Assembly (NCBI GenBank): GCA_036376245.1
Contig: DASVAS010000008.1
Coordinates: 107,160-171,159 of the forward strand
Direction of reading: 5' to 3'
DNA: 64,000 bases
DNA from: DATARR01 sp036376245
Lineage (GTDB): Bacteria; Acidobacteriota; Thermoanaerobaculia; Multivoradales; UBA5704
Below the pieces are notes generated by a model that was not told where the DNA came from, searched no databases, and saw only the letters and a program-made list of their open reading frames with translations. The translations under genes were made by a program, and so were the position numbers. This document shows, piece after piece, positions 23,936 through 31,797 of this stretch (positions are counted from its first letter, which is position 1; each line of letters opens with the position of its first letter).

Positions 23936-25834
23936 ATGAAACGCCGAGACCTGTGGATTCTCGCTCTGGCTCTCCTCCTCCCGTCGTCGCTTCGGGCCGA
24001 GGAAGGAATCCTCGTGGTCCACGTGGAAGACGTGAAAGGCAACCCCGTCTCCAGCATGGAGATCGCCCAGAAAGGCGACGGCGCCCCCGGCGCGCCCACC
24101 GACCGGCTGGGCAAGACCCGCCTTCGTCTCGCTCCCGCCACCCGCCCCGGCCACTGGGTGACGCTCCAGATCCTCCCCAGGAAGAGTGGACCTGATTGGG
24201 TCTTCGTCAGCCCCTGGAACCAGCGCACCCTCGTGCCCTCCTTCGCCAACGAATCTGAAAACTACGTACCTGTCGTGGTGGGCGAGCGAGGAAGCCGCGA
24301 CCTGCTGGCGAGCGATCAGGCCCTCAAAGCCATGGCGGCCCGCACTCTGGAACAGATCGGGCCACGCCTCGACAAGAGTGAGATCACCCAAGAGGAGCGC
24401 AAGCGTGTCTTGACCGAGCAGGCGGCCGCCTTCGGGCTCAAGCCGGACGAGGTGGACCAGGCGATCCGCGTCTGGGGCGCGAAAGCGACAGATCCCTACG
24501 ACGCCGGACTGGCCGCTCTCTACGAAAGGAATTATCCGAAGGCGGCGGAGCGTCTGGAGAAATCTCTAGAGGAACGTAGAAAGGAGCTGAACGAGGCCAA
24601 GGCGAAAGTCGCCGAGGCGGCGTTGTTCCTGGGAAAGACTCGTTACGAGCAAGGACAATATCGAGAGTCGGCCCTAGCCCTCCGAGAGTCGTTGGAAGTA
24701 GGGGGCGAGAACGCCTCCGTGCTCAACATCCTGGGACATGCTCTCCTCAGCTCAGGAGATCTTCAGGGAGCGCAGTCACCTCTCCAACGAGCGCTCGAGC
24801 TCAACGAGGCGAGCCTGGGGCCCAAGCATCCGGATGTAGCGACGAGCCTCAACATCCTGGCCTTGCTGTACGCCGAGTCGGGCCGTCACTCCGAAGCAGA
24901 GTCTCTCTATAAGCGCTCCTTGAAGATCCGGGAAGACGCTCTGGGCGCAGAGCATCCCCATGTGGCATCAACCTTGAACAACCTTGCAGCCCTGTACTCT
25001 GATCTAGGCCGATTCGCAGAGGCCGAGCCTCTCTATCGCCGCTCCTTGCTCATCGAAGAGAAGATCTTTGGGCCAGAGGACCCCTCTGTAGGCGCAATTC
25101 TGAACAATCTAGCGTGGCTGTTGGATCTCCAAGAACGTTATACAGAATCGGAGTCCTTGCATCAGCGCGCCCTGAAAATCGCGGAGAAATCACTAGGGCC
25201 TGAGCATCCGGAATTCGCAGCGCGCCTGCACAATCTGGGAGCGTGGTACTACTTCCAGCAACGTTACGCCGACGCGGAGTCCCTGTTTCAACGCGCCTTG
25301 AAGATTTGGGAGAAGGCCTTGGGATCCGAGCATGCGGACCTGGCGATGGGCCTGAACAGCCTTGCCAAGACCTATGCCGCTCAACAACGCTATCGGGAAG
25401 CGGAACCTCTCTTCCAGCGCTCGTTGAAGATCCGGGAGAAGATCCTCGGACCCGAGCATCCCGACGTGATAGCGAGCCTGGACAACATGGCTCGGCTCTA
25501 TGACGGCCAAGGCCGCTACGCTGAAGCCGAGCCTCTGTTCCTGCGCTCCCTGCAACTTGAAGAGAAGGTTCTGGGTTCCGATCACCCGAACGTCGCCACC
25601 AGCCTGAACAACCTGGCCATGCTCTACCACAAGCAAGAGAAGCTCGACTCCGCGGAGAGCTACGCGAAGCGCGCCCTGGCGACCGCCGAGAAGAGCTTCG
25701 GTACCTGCCATGAAGGCACCGCAATCATTCTGGAAAACTACGCCACGATCCTTCAAGACCTCGGCCGTGCCGACGAGGCCCAGCCGTTGCTGGACCGCAT
25801 GAAGGTGATCCAGAGCGGGGGATGCAAGCCATGA
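23936..25834 (+). CDS. secreted tetratricopeptide repeat protein, paralog 1
   Basis: 632 residues with a signal peptide (about 1-21, ending LRAEE). The N-terminal 110 residues form a beta-rich domain (GILVVHVEDVKGNPVSS, a carboxypeptidase-regulatory-like start), then a helical segment and at least nine 42-residue TPR units of the kinesin-light-chain type (HPDVATSLNILALLY, EAEPLYRRSL). The unit length fits TPR_12. The ending CHEGTAIILENYATILQDLG is a capping repeat. Adjacent paralog starts at the overlapping ATGA, so both are cotranscribed. Probably a periplasmic scaffold; partner unknown. Confidence 0.9.
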   Translation: MKRRDLWILALALLLPSSLRAEEGILVVHVEDVKGNPVSSMEIAQKGDGAPGAPTDRLGKTRLRLAPATRPGHWVTLQILPRKSGPDWVFVSPWNQRTLVPSFANESENYVPVVVGERGSRDLLASDQALKAMAARTLEQIGPRLDKSEITQEERKRVLTEQAAAFGLKPDEVDQAIRVWGAKATDPYDAGLAALYERNYPKAAERLEKSLEERRKELNEAKAKVAEAALFLGKTRYEQGQYRESALALRESLEVGGENASVLNILGHALLSSGDLQGAQSPLQRALELNEASLGPKHPDVATSLNILALLYAESGRHSEAESLYKRSLKIREDALGAEHPHVASTLNNLAALYSDLGRFAEAEPLYRRSLLIEEKIFGPEDPSVGAILNNLAWLLDLQERYTESESLHQRALKIAEKSLGPEHPEFAARLHNLGAWYYFQQRYADAESLFQRALKIWEKALGSEHADLAMGLNSLAKTYAAQQRYREAEPLFQRSLKIREKILGPEHPDVIASLDNMARLYDGQGRYAEAEPLFLRSLQLEEKVLGSDHPNVATSLNNLAMLYHKQEKLDSAESYAKRALATAEKSFGTCHEGTAIILENYATILQDLGRADEAQPLLDRMKVIQSGGCKP

Positions 25835-27731
25835 GATTCGGTTTGCGGGCTGCGGCGGTGCTCGCTTTGGTACTTGGTCTTTCGACACCGCTCCGAGCCG
25901 AGGAAGGAATCCTTGTCGTCCACGTGGAAGACGTGAAAGGCAATCCGGTTTCCGGTGTCACTCTCGCTCCGAAAGGCGACGGCGCGGCAGGGGCGCCTAC
26001 AGATAAATTGGGAAAGACCCGCCTTCGCCTCGCTCCCGCCACAAAATCGGGACACTGGGTGACACTCCAGATCATCCCCAAGAAAGGCGGACCCGATTGG
26101 GTTTTCGTCAGCCCTTGGAACCAGCGGGCCTTGGTACCGTCGTTCGCCAATGACTCGGAAAACTTCGTGGAGGTCGTCCTGGGCGAGCGCGGAAACCGTG
26201 ACTTGCTGGCGAGTGACCAAGCCATCAAAGCCATGGCAGCTCGAACTCTGGAGCAACTCTCTCCAAAACTCGACAAGAGCGAAATCACCGAGGAGGAGCG
26301 CAAGCGCGTATTGGCGGAGCAGGCAGCAAATTTTGGGATGAAACCCGAGGAGGTGGATAAAGCTATCCGCGCTTGGGGCGCAAAGGTACGAGATCCTTAC
26401 GATGTTGGGTTGGCCGCTCTGTACGAGCGGAATTATCCAGAGGCGGAGAAAAGCTTTGAGCGGTCTCTAGTAATTCGGCGGGAGAAGTTGGGTGAAGCTC
26501 AAGTAGAAGTTGCGGAGGCGGCGTTCTTCCTCGGACAAGTTCTTTTCGCACAAGGCAAATACAGCAAGGCGGCTTTAAGTTATAGGGAGTCACTTGAACT
26601 TGCTGGCGAAAGTGTGGTTGGGCTCAATAGCCTAGGCGTTGCTTTACTAGAGTCAGGCGAGTTCCGGGATGCTAGATATGCCTTAGAGCGTTGTTTGGAG
26701 TTAAGCGAGCAGAATGCAGGAACTGAGAACCTCGTCTTGGCCACGCACTTGAACAACCTAGCGCAGCTTGATCGCGCACAGGGCCGATACTCAGAGGCTG
26801 AGAGCAAGCACCAGCGAGCATTGAAGATTAGGGAGGACTTTTTGGGCGCAGAGCATCCGGATGTAGCATTGAGCTTAAACAATCTTGCCCTGCTGTACCA
26901 CTCAATGGGGCGATATGTAGAAGCGGAGCCCTTATACAAGCGCTCCTTAAGCATCTGGGGGAAAATCCAGGATTCGGAACGGGATATTGCATTGGGATTG
27001 AATAACTTGGCTTTGCTTTATCATTCCCAGAACCGATACGCAGAAGCGGAGCCCCTTTATAAGCGTTCCCTGGAGATTTGGGAGAAGACTCAGGGTCCGG
27101 AGCATCCAGATGTAGCGACAAGCTTGAACAATTTGGCCGGGCTTTACGGGGATCAGGGCCGGTTCTTAGAAGCCGAACCTCTTCACAAACGCTCTATAAA
27201 AATTGCCGAAAAGTCTTTAGGAGAGAAGCATGTAGAGGTGGCAAGAAGTTTAAACAACTTAGCGGAGCTCTACCGCCTTCAGCAACGATACGCAGAAGCT
27301 GAGACTCTGCAGCTACGTTCCCTGAGGATCCGGGAGGAAGTTCTTGGCGCGGAGCATCCGGACGTGGCGATAAGTCTGAACAATCTGGCACTGATCTACG
27401 ACAATCAAGGTCGGTATTCAGATGCAGAGCCTTATATAAAAAATCTCTTGTGATCCGGGAGAAAGCTTTGGGCACCTACCATCCTGCGGTCGCTACGGTC
27501 CTAAGTAATCTTGCGTTGCTTTATTACCGACAAGATATTCTCGAAACTGCGGAAAGGTTATCGATGCGCGCTGTTGCTATTGCAGATAGGAGTCTCGGCA
27601 TATGCAACCCCCGCACGGCAATAATGCTGCAAGTCAGAGCTAAAGTTCTAGAGGCACTTAATCGATCCGAGGAGGCCCTCCTGCTAAATGACAGAGCAAA
27701 GGATATCGGCGATGGAAAATGTATACAATAA
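25831..27731 (+). pseudogene. secreted TPR protein, paralog 2, with one frameshift
   Basis: Same architecture as the preceding gene and nearly the same N-terminal 150 residues (start ATG at 25831 overlapping the upstream stop; signal peptide ending PLRAEE). The frame closes at 27453 inside a repeat (AEPYIKNLL). The next frame continues exactly where needed (IREKALGTYHPAVATVLSNL) to 27731. One base inserted at or just before the run of six A (near 27431-27437) restores a protein of about 633 residues, the size of its paralog. Either a recent mutation, a homopolymer error, or slippage on the A-run. Base composition is lower in GC than paralog 1 over the second half. Confidence 0.85.
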
Positions 27732-27814
27732 CCTCGTTGTCGACGCAGACAAAGCTAGACCTTCTAAAGAGTGTGCTAACCCGAATTGACCTCTGTCCGA
27801 ATCCGGGAGACCCA

Positions 27815-28708
27815 ATGACCGATCCATCCCCTCAATCCGAGAATCCCACCCCCTCCCGTCCCCCGCGGCGCCGCTCCTCTCCCAGCCGCCGGCCTCTGAC
27901 CCAGGCCCAGAGCCGCTCGCTGGCGACGTGGATCTTCGGCGGGTTGTTCGTCCTCTTCCTCTTCGCGGTGTTTGCCTTCGCACCGCCAGCGTTGCCGGTG
28001 TTCAAGCAGCGGATCCTCGCGATCACGTCCGCGCTCCTGGCGGGTTTGTTCGTCTATTTCCTCACCGGCGATATCGGCGTTTCGCTCCAGGGAGGCAAAG
28101 GAAGGCTGGGAAGGCTGGGAGTCAAGAGCGCGGGCGGAGCGGCGGCGTTCGTGCTGGTCCTCGTCTGGTGGCTGAGCCCCTGGTCTCCCATAGAGTCTGC
28201 CGACTTGATCCGACTGCGGGTCCTCGTCCTCGGTGCCGGAGAGAGCCCGGTGGAGGATGCCAAGGTCTGGACCTCCCTCGGCGGCGAGCCCAAGCAGGTG
28301 GCCGGCGGGTGGGAGTTCGACATCCCGATCTCGAAAGTCCCCGCGGATGGCAAGGTCACCGTCCACGCGTCCAAAGAGGATGCGTTCCTTTCAGGTTCGA
28401 GCGAAATCCGGCTTGGAAAGGATCTTGCGCAGACGGCGACCGTCCGCCTCGCGGCCGATCGGACCGCAACCGTTCGCGGCATCGTGCTGGACGAGAATCA
28501 AAACGCCATGGAAGGCGTGCGAGTGAGCGTCGTAGGACATGAAGGCGAGGCGGTGACGACGGGGGCCGGTGGCCAGTTCGTCCTCCCGGCCCACGCCGCG
28601 GACGGCCAGCAGGTACAACTCCACGCCGAGAAACCCGGCTATAAGGGCATCACGCAAAACCACATGGCGGGCTCTTTTCCCGCCACGCTGACTCTCGATC
28701 GGCCCTGA
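27815..28708 (+). CDS. membrane protein with carboxypeptidase-regulatory-like domain
   Basis: 297 residues from the ATG at 27815 (GGGAGA upstream). N-terminal 45 residues are Pro/Arg/Ser-rich. Three membrane helices follow (about 45-65, 75-95, 113-130), then two beta-sandwich domains, the second of the CarboxypepD_reg type (ATVRGIVLDENQNAMEGVRV, then VTTGAGGQFVLPA). It follows the TPR genes by 83 bases and may belong to their operon. The beta-domain could hold the TPR proteins, but this is a guess. Confidence 0.75.
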   Translation: MTDPSPQSENPTPSRPPRRRSSPSRRPLTQAQSRSLATWIFGGLFVLFLFAVFAFAPPALPVFKQRILAITSALLAGLFVYFLTGDIGVSLQGGKGRLGRLGVKSAGGAAAFVLVLVWWLSPWSPIESADLIRLRVLVLGAGESPVEDAKVWTSLGGEPKQVAGGWEFDIPISKVPADGKVTVHASKEDAFLSGSSEIRLGKDLAQTATVRLAADRTATVRGIVLDENQNAMEGVRVSVVGHEGEAVTTGAGGQFVLPAHAADGQQVQLHAEKPGYKGITQNHMAGSFPATLTLDRP

Positions 28709-29130
28709 GGGGCGGGCAGGCCGGTCCGCCCGGCCATTCCGTTCAGCGGGCACAAAACAATCATCCTCTCCTCGTCCAACGAAGGCGTGAATCCGTGGCG
28801 GCATCTCCGTCCCGGAGACGACCCGACGTGGGAGGCCTGCGGAGGGCGTTCTGAAACGGGCTGGGATCGTCTCTACCGCCTTCCCGGCAGGTCGTCCCTG
28901 ACTCGACAAGATGTGTATAAGAGGGTGGCGTCCTGCGCTGCTCCGGACTCAGACGCCCCCAGCATGGAAAAGGGGATAGCACGATGGCGGCCGCCGTCGC
29001 CTCGGTGTAACGCTCGCAGGTCCTTACCTTCCGCTTCCCTTCGCCTCACCTTCCGCGTATCGCCTGGTTCGAGCGCGGGGGCTAGCGTTTCGGCAGACCC
29101 GGAGCGTTCCAGCCCCGGGTCGGCTCAAAG
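28709..29130. other. 422-bp gap; contains a 15-bp Tn5 mosaic-end match
   Basis: No supported gene on either strand. AGATGTGTATAAGAG at 28909-28923 equals the first 15 bases of the Tn5/Nextera mosaic end, and stops matching there. It may be chance, a real Tn5-like end, or a library-adapter artefact that reached the assembly. Confidence 0.5.
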
Positions 29131-29139
29131 GAGAACGAC

Positions 29140-29367
29140 GTGAGAATCCTGAAGCGCAACTCCCGTATCCTTCTGTTGCTCGCATTGCTGGCGGCCCTCG
29201 CCGCCTTCGCTTCGGTGGGCGGACCGGCTCCCGTGTTCGCGGGTGGTGTGCCGTGCGAGGTTTGTGACACCGAGTACCAGGAATGCCTGGCCATGTGCTC
29301 GAACATCAACTGCAGACGGCTGTGCAACCTGGCGAATCAGGACTGCTTATCCGACTGCACACCCTGA
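29140..29367 (+). CDS. small secreted Cys-rich peptide
   Basis: 75 residues, GTG start with AAAGGAG upstream. Signal peptide of about 34 residues ending VFA. The mature part has eight Cys in two pairs: C-x2-C-x6-C-x3-C then C-x3-C-x6-C-x3-C (CRRLCNLANQDCLSDC), a spacing that suggests two disulfide-stapled helical hairpins. Family not recognised. The 3' tail of a second copy lies at 31699-31740. Confidence 0.75.
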   Translation: MRILKRNSRILLLLALLAALAAFASVGGPAPVFAGGVPCEVCDTEYQECLAMCSNINCRRLCNLANQDCLSDCTP

Positions 29368-29426
29368 CCGGGAGTGGGGGGCGGGAGATCTCCCGGCCCC
29401 GTCTATCGAGAGGGTCAGCCCGCCCG

Positions 29427-29750
29427 CTACTTGAGCTGCCCCTTGTTGATCTTGCCGAAGCGCCAGCCGGGGCGGTTGGCACCGCTTCCGTACTGCACGG
29501 TGATCGGATCGCCGTCCTGGATCTGGGCGAACTGCTCGGGAGTCAGCGTGAAGGTCACCGTCGTCGTCTCTCCGCTCTGCGGATAGCGGCTGACCCCGAA
29601 TTCGCGGTCGCCGATCCGCAGGACGAGGAGCATGCCTTTCGGCAGGAATTCGCGGTTGCTCTTGAGCTCGATCTGGATCGCGCTCGTACCTCTGATGGAG
29701 ACCGCCGGGAGCCGCGGTCAGCGTGGTCGTTTCCGACCGCTTCGACAGAC
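29427..29750 (-). pseudogene. truncated copy of the C-terminus of the 31.8-kb hydrolase
   Basis: The last 68 codons (stop 29427) differ from those of the hydrolase at 31798-33912 in only a few positions. Further upstream the copy has lost about 85 bp present in the intact gene, then matches again up to about 29750 (GCGGTCAGCGTGGTCGT), where homology stops at the start of a DoxX-like fragment. It is convergent with the Cys-rich peptide gene, as in the other copy. Confidence 0.85.
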
Positions 29751-29751
29751 C

Positions 29752-30305
29752 TCGGTTGGCTACTGTTGGTTAGATTGCCCCAAATCTTCTTCCTGCATCC
29801 CACTTTGCTGGCTGCCTGGGGCTTCGGTCAGACCGCGGTGATCGTGGCGAGCGCCTGGGTTCTGTACGTCTCTTTGGCCGGTGATCGAGACGGGCGGCGC
29901 CTCGGTTTTGCCACCGGCGACAACGGTCTGCGTATCGCGAGGGCGCTGTACGGCGTGGCCTTGATCCCCTTCGGCCTGGCCCATTTCTTCTATCTCAAAG
30001 AGACCATCGTGCTGGTACCCGGCTGGCTGCCCTTTCCGGCGGCCTGGGCGTACTTCACCGGCGGTGCCTTCATCGTGGCGGGGCTAGCGGTGCTCAGCGG
30101 CGTGTATGCACGGCTGGCGGCCGCTCTCTCGGCGATACAGCTTGGCGCGTTCCTGCTGCTCGTGTGGGTGCCCCGCGTGGCGGCAGGCTCCGTCAACGCC
30201 TTCCAGTGGGGCGAGTTCGTCGTCACTGTGGCGCTGACGGCCAGCGCCTGGGTCGTGGCGGATTCCTACCGCGGCATGCCTTGGCTCGCCTTGGGCAAGC
30301 GCTAG
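29752..30305 (+). pseudogene. DoxX-like membrane protein, 5'-truncated
   Basis: About 180 codons remain, with five hydrophobic helices, including ARALYGVALIPFGLAHFFYL and the following WLPFPAAWAYFTGG, which fit the DoxX-like fold. The frame has no plausible start: it begins exactly where the duplicated hydrolase fragment ends, so the first part was lost in that rearrangement. TTG codons near 29762-29786 could in principle start a shortened product. Confidence 0.65.
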
Positions 30306-30320
30306 CTCAGCCAGGAATAG

Positions 30321-30500
30321 GTGCCGGGAATCTCCCGCCACGTCGGTGGGGAGGACAGTGAGGACGTGCACGCCAAGTTCGCCGAGATCAAGCTCGCCCA
30401 GGCCGAACGCTGCCCCAAGGCCCTCGGCACTCTCATCAAGGCCTCCGAAGTACAGTTCCACCACGAGGTCACGAACCAGTTCCTCTGGTCGCAGTTCTGA
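30321..30500 (+). CDS. short gene or gene remnant
   Basis: 59 codons from a GTG. The sequence has good protein character (HAKFAEIKLAQAERCPKALG, then EVQFHHEVTNQFLWSQF) but no recognised family and no ribosome site. Probably the tail of a lost gene next to the truncated DoxX-like gene. Confidence 0.35.
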   Translation: MPGISRHVGGEDSEDVHAKFAEIKLAQAERCPKALGTLIKASEVQFHHEVTNQFLWSQF

Positions 30501-30625
30501 GCGGCCGGTCTTAAGCGCTTCGCTACTCGCACGGCGGGAGGATCTTCCTCCCGCCGCATGGAATCCGGCGTCTGTCTTCTGAGGTCCCGAGACCGAGCCA
30601 GCCGCGGGCATGATAGGCTGCATGC

Positions 30626-30931
30626 ATGCCAGACGGCCTGATCCTTGTGGGCAGGGTGCATCGTACCTTGCGTGATGTCGAGGTGCTTGTCTACGACTAT
30701 GATTCATTGAACGTCGAGACCACGATCCTGCCCGCCGGCAGCACCTTTCAGCCGTGGACGCCGCAGGACCACTGGCGCGGGGAGAAGGTTCCGATCACGC
30801 TCGGCGACCAGGCCACCGGGTTCGACTGGGGCGTGAGCTCGCCCAGCGGCCATTTCCTTCGGTGGAATGATTTTTTCGCCGCCGGCCGGCCCACCCTCGA
30901 ATTCGACGTCCGCGAAAAACCGGAGATCTAA
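30626..30931 (+). CDS. hypothetical protein
   Basis: 101 residues, no signal peptide, predicted beta-rich (VHRTLRDVEVLVYDYDSLNV, DQATGFDWGVSSPSGHFL). Family not recognised. The next gene's lipoprotein start is 30 bases on, and a TAATG overlap offers an alternative start for it. Confidence 0.55.
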   Translation: MPDGLILVGRVHRTLRDVEVLVYDYDSLNVETTILPAGSTFQPWTPQDHWRGEKVPITLGDQATGFDWGVSSPSGHFLRWNDFFAAGRPTLEFDVREKPEI

Positions 30932-30960
30932 TGGTTCTGAACCCTGCCAGGAGCATGCCC

Positions 30961-31668
30961 ATGCGCAGATTTGTCTGGATCTTGTTTCCGGTCCTCGCCC
31001 TGCTCTCCGCGTGCAACCGCGAACCGGAGGCGGTGGCGACGATCGAAAAGTACCGTCCCGCCGTGGAAACGCGTCTTGCCACCATCCAGCAGATCGGCCA
31101 GAAGCTCGACACAACGCCGCCGCTCTCCAGCGACGGAGCGGTTCTCGACAGCGGCCCGCTCCAGTTGGGAACCGGCATCGATGCACCGCTTCCAACGGAC
31201 AATGCGATCCTGGAAACAGCGCCGCGCCTCGGCGGCGACCTCGGCGCTGATCCGGGCGACGGCCTCGGCACGCGAGACCTGTGGTGGTGCGCCAAGCTGA
31301 TCGGCGACCAGTACTACGCCGAGAGGAGCAGCCCGGGCAACGCCGAGGCGTACCTGGGACATTGTGCAAACGCAAAGTATTTGCTGGTCGTGCGCGTTCT
31401 CGAGAACGTCAATCCGGAAGTGGACGAAGGCCAGGGAACGTTCCGGCCCGGATCGATGGCGGGCGAGGTGCGCGTGTTCAACCTGGGATCCGGCAGGGAC
31501 CTCGGGGGCTTTCGCTTCAAGGCAGAGAACAGCGAGCTGGTAACACACCGCGACGGCCAGGGACGCGACTATACCGCGGTCGCCTCTGATCTCGCGTCCC
31601 AGGTTCGCAGCCAGATCAGCGCCGGCGTCGCAAAGTACCTGATGACGGCTGAACGCGCATCGGGTTGA
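30961..31668 (+). CDS. lipoprotein of unknown function
   Basis: 235 residues from the ATG at 30961, seven bases after CAGGAG. Lipobox LLSAC at about 16-20. The mature part begins helical (EAVATIEKYRPAVETRLATI) and has a beta-rich C-terminal domain (YLLVVRVLENVNPEVDEGQG, FNLGSGRDLGGFRFKAENSE). Two Cys (WWCAKL, GHCANA) may pair. Family not recognised. Confidence 0.75.
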   Translation: MRRFVWILFPVLALLSACNREPEAVATIEKYRPAVETRLATIQQIGQKLDTTPPLSSDGAVLDSGPLQLGTGIDAPLPTDNAILETAPRLGGDLGADPGDGLGTRDLWWCAKLIGDQYYAERSSPGNAEAYLGHCANAKYLLVVRVLENVNPEVDEGQGTFRPGSMAGEVRVFNLGSGRDLGGFRFKAENSELVTHRDGQGRDYTAVASDLASQVRSQISAGVAKYLMTAERASG

Positions 31669-31698
31669 ACCCCGGGCCGCCGCAGGGAAGGTCAGGCG

Positions 31699-31740
31699 GG
31701 CCTGGCGAACCAGGACTGCTTGTCCAACTGCACGTTCTGA
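31699..31740 (+). pseudogene. 3' remnant of a second Cys-rich peptide gene
   Basis: Encodes GLANQDCLSNCTF and stop, matching LANQDCLSDCTP at the end of the 75-aa Cys-rich peptide at 29140. Downstream the match continues through a GC-rich hairpin into the hydrolase end, mirroring the first copy. The upstream part is missing. Confidence 0.8.
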
Positions 31741-31797
31741 CCGGAGTGGGGGGCGGGAGATCTCCCGCCCCCGTCTCTCAAGAGGGTGCGCCCGCCG

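Noticed and set aside
28787..29143. 118-codon plus-strand frame in the gap after the membrane protein
   Set aside because: Arg/Ser/Pro-rich, no ribosome site, contains the mosaic-end match and runs into the leader of the Cys-rich peptide gene.
30084..30707. 207-codon minus-strand frame
   Set aside because: It overlaps the DoxX-like remnant and the start of the next plus-strand gene; no domain or start signal supports it.
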